From Saussurea involucrata (Eukaryota; Streptophyta; Magnoliopsida; Asterales; Asteraceae): a DNA stretch of 64,000 nucleotides. A model generated the notes under the pieces. It had not been told where the DNA came from, ran no database searches, and worked only from the letters and a program-made list of their open reading frames with translations. The translations under genes and the position numbers were made by a program. Below, piece by piece: positions 60,099 to 64,000 of this stretch (the stretch's first letter is position 1; each line of letters begins with the position of its first letter). The DNA lies in the NCBI GenBank assembly GCA_033807775.1, contig CM066326.1, positions 87,334,873 to 87,398,872 on the forward strand. Direction: 5' to 3'.

Positions 60099-60344
60099 CA
60101 ACAGATTTTAAGATGCATACTTCCCTTAATAAAGAGCATTTAAGGTGCTCAAGATATTAAAAAAAATTAAAATAGAGATTTCATTATTTTTTTAAGAATT
60201 ACATTTAACTTCAACAATTTTTCTATTTCGAAGGTTATAATATTATGTAACATTTTTTGATTTTTTTTATAAATATAATATTTTTTCCCTAGACATTTAA
60301 TTTTCAAGATTTCTTATTGGTAGGAAATATTTATGTTGGGGTCA

Positions 60345-61345
60345 TTTAAGAGAGAACTCGGTTATTTGAGAACCGTGAGATCCAATCTCAATTGAAATTA
60401 AAAAAATTAGTAATTTGATTTAAATTTGTAATTAAAGGGTAATTTAGGTATTTTAAAAATCTTCTCTCTCCTCTCTCTGGCTTCCTCTCTCCGGCCTTCG
60501 GTTAACCTTATTCCGACGAACACCAAGAAAACCCACTCATGTGATACCGATTGTGATACCAAATGTGATACATGTTGTGATAATTGTGATACCAGTGTGA
60601 TACCGACTATGATACCCATTCATGTGATACCGATTGTGATACAAACTGTGATACCCACTGTGACACTAGTGTGATACCGACTGTGATACCATTGTGCTAC
60701 CACTGGGATATTGATATGATACCACCGAGAGAAGGATAAAAGAGAGGTTCAAATTGTAGCCTTGTCGATAGAAGCTAGCAATGTACAACACATCTCATGG
60801 GTATCACCGCCTCTGTATACCACCGAGATAGATCAAACAAATCTCATGGCGAATGTTCAATCGATAGACGAAGCATAAAAGAGAGACACCTATTCTCATG
60901 AAACCGTTGCTTCGCATATCCGTGTGTTAAAAGGAATATAATCACCTAGTGCTTTGTGGGTTTCATGACATTGAAGCCTTCAGGTGGTTTGTGGGTTTTA
61001 TGAAGAAAACATGACATAATTTTTTACATGATGAAGTGGAGATGCATAATTTTTGTCTTGATGAAGTTGAAGAGCTGCAATCTTTGGATTGTTTTTTTGT
61101 TTCTTCATGTCCAGGATGGTGAACAGAGAAGAGATAAAACAAAATCAATATAAATTTATTTGGTGAGAAATTTTAGGAAACTGCCTTTTATAAGATAATT
61201 ACTAAAATAAAAAACTTGAATTTGAATTTGAATTTCTAAAATTACTAATACACCCTTTATTAATTAAATAAATAAAAAATAATATTAATAATTGATTGGT
61301 TAAGGTTGGATCTCACTGGTATCACAAACTATACAGTTCTCATTT
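60345..61345. mobile_element. Element with GAGAACT ends and a GTGATACC repeat
   Basis: GAGAGAACTCGG and GTGAGATCCAATC at the left face GGATCTCACTGG and ACAGTTCTCAT at the right, giving imperfect inverted ends. 60540-60740 is a run of TGTGATACC units with varying 2-6 base spacers. No ORF of note. Confidence 0.45.
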
Positions 61346-61509
61346 GTTTATATCTCTATTTATGTTTTCTAAACATATAAAAATATATTTCTCTTATTAT
61401 AATCATTTATGGGAAGTTTTTTAAATTTGGATATTTTCCCACAATATCCCTGTTTTCTCCATTTTTAAGAATCTATGAAAGTATAATAATTGTCACATAG
61501 TAAAATATA

Positions 61510-62209
61510 GGGAAATTAATTAAAATGCCAAAAGTCCAACTTCGAGTTACCAAAAAGCCACAAATCTCTTCCAGTTTACCAAAATGCCACAAAAGCCCGC
61601 GATGGCCCCCGCGATCGCGGGCCCCAGGCCCACGTGGCACAAAGTTTAGGGCAAAAGCCCCGCGGAGCCCCCCAAGTTTGCCCGTGTTGGCAAGTTTGGT
61701 CCCTCGCTGCCCGCGGTGGTCCCCCGCGATGGGCCCAAATTTACGTTTCTGGCCCTTTTTTTTTGAATGTTTTGCAAACACAGACCAGGGTAAAAAAAAT
61801 ACAAGATGGTGAAAAAAAAGAAATTTTAGCAAAACCGAGCTGCGTGAGCACGAGATTTTGGAGCTGCATTCGTGCCCGCAGGTCGCGCTCGCACACAAGT
61901 TCGACGATTTTAGCCTACAAAATCGTCAATCGGCACCCCCCTGCGCGCGGGTAGGTGTTAGAGTAAAACCATGCAAGGAGCTTGTCAACTCCTCACACTT
62001 CTTTCCTTATAAACCAAAGAAAGTTCACTCCTTCTTCCTATGTGGGACACTTTCCCACACCAAACTTGATTTTTGCTAATTTCATGGTTTTTACTCAACT
62101 TTGAGCATCGATATCTCATTCACACATACTCCGTTTTGGACGCATTATATATCGTTTCGAAGCCCTCATATAGGAGAACATAAACCCACTAAGAGTTAAT
62201 TATATATAC

Positions 62210-62257
<48 letters not shown>

Positions 62258-62705
62258 AATGTGTCCAAAGTTCCCTAAAAAGATTGAACTTTTCTCTTGG
62301 GTTTGTTAGATCAATCAATAACCACGTTAGCTGATTCATCAACAAATAAATCACCAGAACCTTTTGGATTCCAGAAAAAAAATTGAATTTCTTATACAAT
62401 GAAAACTCGTGATTCCATTGATAATCTTAATATAAATATTAGTGATTTAAGTGGGATCTTTTTAAAGATTTGGCTTTCCATATATCCATATATAAACTGG
62501 TCTCTTAACTGCTGCATCAGTTCGATGCATGTGTTTTGAATAGTAATAAAACATGTCTTAATTCATTATTTAGATGGATTAAATTTGTTTTGTATAATTA
62601 ACCTCTAATCATACAACTATGCATATCAATATTTCTGTTAATTTGCCCATGTTGACTCATAGTTCTAAATAATATATATGGTTTTTAGGAAACTTTGGAC
62701 ACATT

Positions 62706-62741
<36 letters not shown>

Positions 62742-63129
62742 GTATATATAATTAACTCTTAGTGTGTTTATGTTCTCCTATATGAGAGATTCGAAACGAT
62801 ATATAATGCGTCCAAAACGGAGTATGTGTGAATGAGATATCGATGCTCAAAGTTGAGTAAAAACCATGAAATTAGCAAAAAAAAGGGCCAGAAACGTAAA
62901 TTTGGGCCCATCGCGGGGGACCACCGCGGGCCGCGAGGGACCAAACTTGCCAACACGGGCAAACTTGGGGGGCTCCGCGGGGCTTTTGCCCTAAACTTTG
63001 TGCCACGTGGGCCTGGGGCCCGCGATCGCGGGCCCATCGCGGGCTTTTGTGGCATTTTGATAAACTGAGAGAGATTTGTGGCATTTCGGTAACACTTGGT
63101 CAAACTTGTGGCATTTTAATTAATTTCCT
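61510..63129. mobile_element. MULE, member f (1620 bp)
   Basis: 9-bp duplication TAAAATATA (61501-61509 and 63130-63138). Ends GGGAAATTAATTAAAATGCC and partner (last base changed). Outer arms of about 230 bp carry GCCCGCGATCGCGGG and CTCCGCGGGGCTTTTGCCC. Inner inverted arms are at about 62040-62260 and 62660-62880. Bases 61815-62090 appear only once and look like a captured piece of unknown origin. The ORFs in the arms are by-products. Confidence 0.85.
62221..62252. repeat. (CA)n(TA)n microsatellite
   Basis: TA run preceded by CACACACACA; its mirror (TA)n is at 62709-62738 in the other inner arm of MULE f. Confidence 0.7.
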
Positions 63130-63315
63130 TAAAATATACTTTTATGAACAAGTTGTAGTGTTTTTAATACAATATATTTTTTTTGGAAAATAAGTTGTAG
63201 TGTTTTTAATACAATATACTTTTTTATGAACACATAGTAAAAGAAAAATCATAAATGTATTTGATCTTTGCTTCTAACTAAGGGATGCTATATGGATCCA
63301 TATCTACTAATTTCC

Positions 63316-63870
63316 ATCTATCTATATCTATATATAAAGTAGAATCATGAAGAGATGATGTGGGATGTTGAGAAAGCTTGATTCATAATTTTCTATTTTC
63401 TCATGTTTTTGAGTTATTTTTTAATAAAAGTGTTATTAAGTGAGCAAACCTTTCATTTTCTCTTTAGGCTTTGGATATTTTTATATACTAAATGATAACA
63501 CTCTTATTCATTAATAATTTTTGTTTATTAATTTTATTTATGAAAACTAAAAAGAAAATGAGCACACCTCTCATTTTTTTTATTTATATACATAAAGATT
63601 AATTTTATTTATGTAGATATATCTATGTATAAAGTAGAATCATGTTTTTCTCAATTTATGGTATTTTCTCTTTCATTTTCTCTTTAGGTTTTGGATACTT
63701 TTATATATTAAATGATAACACTTTTATTCATTAATAAATTTTATTTATGAAAACTAAAAAGAAAATGAGCACACCTCTCATTTTTTTATTTATATACATA
63801 AAGATTCATTTTATTTATGAAGATATATCCCTGTATAAAGTAGAATCATGTTTTTTTCAATTTATGGTAT
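63316..63870. repeat. Tandem array of about 225 bp, 2.5 copies; possible Helitron end
   Basis: Units share TATAAAGTAGAATCATG, CATTTTCTCTTTAGG, TTTTGGATACTTTTATATA, ATGATAACACTTTTATTC and AAAAAGAAAATGAGCACACC. The first unit begins with TCTATATCTATATATAAAG, reminiscent of Helitron 5' ends, but no matching 3' end is in the window. Confidence 0.55.
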
Positions 63871-64000
63871 TTTGTTTTTATTTTCCCTTAACTATTTGCC
63901 AATAGTTATTTATAATCCAATATGTCCTTTCAAATGCCAACTTCCATTGAGTTTACTTTCTCTTATAATTACTTTGGTAATAATGTAATTATATGAAGAG

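Noticed and set aside
61473..63103. Pairs of 70-140 codon ORFs in mirrored positions
   Set aside because: They are the same GC-rich MULE arm read in different frames and orientations, with no host homology.

Overview
This 64 kb window is AT-rich eudicot nuclear DNA. It holds three host genes with normal GT-AG introns and is otherwise filled with transposons. The MITE families, the gag type and the gene sequences would fit Asteraceae, but that placement is a weak inference. I see no rRNA, tRNA gene, CRISPR array or bacterial-type feature.

Host genes: (1) RPL23, the 60S ribosomal protein uL14 (4503-6827, +, 4 exons, 140 aa), with site II and telo-box promoter motifs; (2) a MYB-CC transcription factor of the PHR1/PHL phosphate-starvation family (coding 29778-34885, +, 7 coding exons, 445 aa), whose introns are loaded with MITEs; (3) an LRR receptor-like kinase of the MIK2/At1g35710 type (41776-36966, -, 2 exons, 1233 aa).

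LTR elements: 8084-15562 is a non-coding LTR element (TSD GTTTC, LTRs 1.75 and 1.71 kb, tRNA-iMet primer site). It contains a 1973-bp solo-LTR-like insert flanked by 220-bp direct repeats. 21305-26425 is a young gag-only LTR element of the TR-GAG kind (TSD AACTC), inserted inside an older hAT-like MITE.

DNA transposons: one Mutator-like (MULE) family supplies six elements, at 19066-19658, 42381-43749, 44198-45611, 48378-53893, 55240-55600 and 61510-63129. Five have perfect or near-perfect 9-bp target duplications and one has 8 bp. All share GGGAAATTAATT-type ends, and most carry a GCGATCGC-centred palindrome inside the end. Two members carry the same fragment of a MATH/TRAF-like host gene. 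The 5.5 kb member carries a seven-exon DUF1985-Ulp1 cysteine-peptidase gene. PIF/Harbinger MITEs (TAA/TTA duplications) and hAT-like MITEs (8-bp duplications) are scattered throughout, often nested.

The most unusual items are the MULE family with exchangeable cargo, the triplicated exon in the Ulp1 gene, a row of stem-loops with one constant loop and co-varying arms inside the solo LTR, the 220-bp duplication around that solo LTR, and the gag-only element with its 26-bp repeat array. No autonomous transposase is present. All calls come from reading the sequence; no database search was possible.
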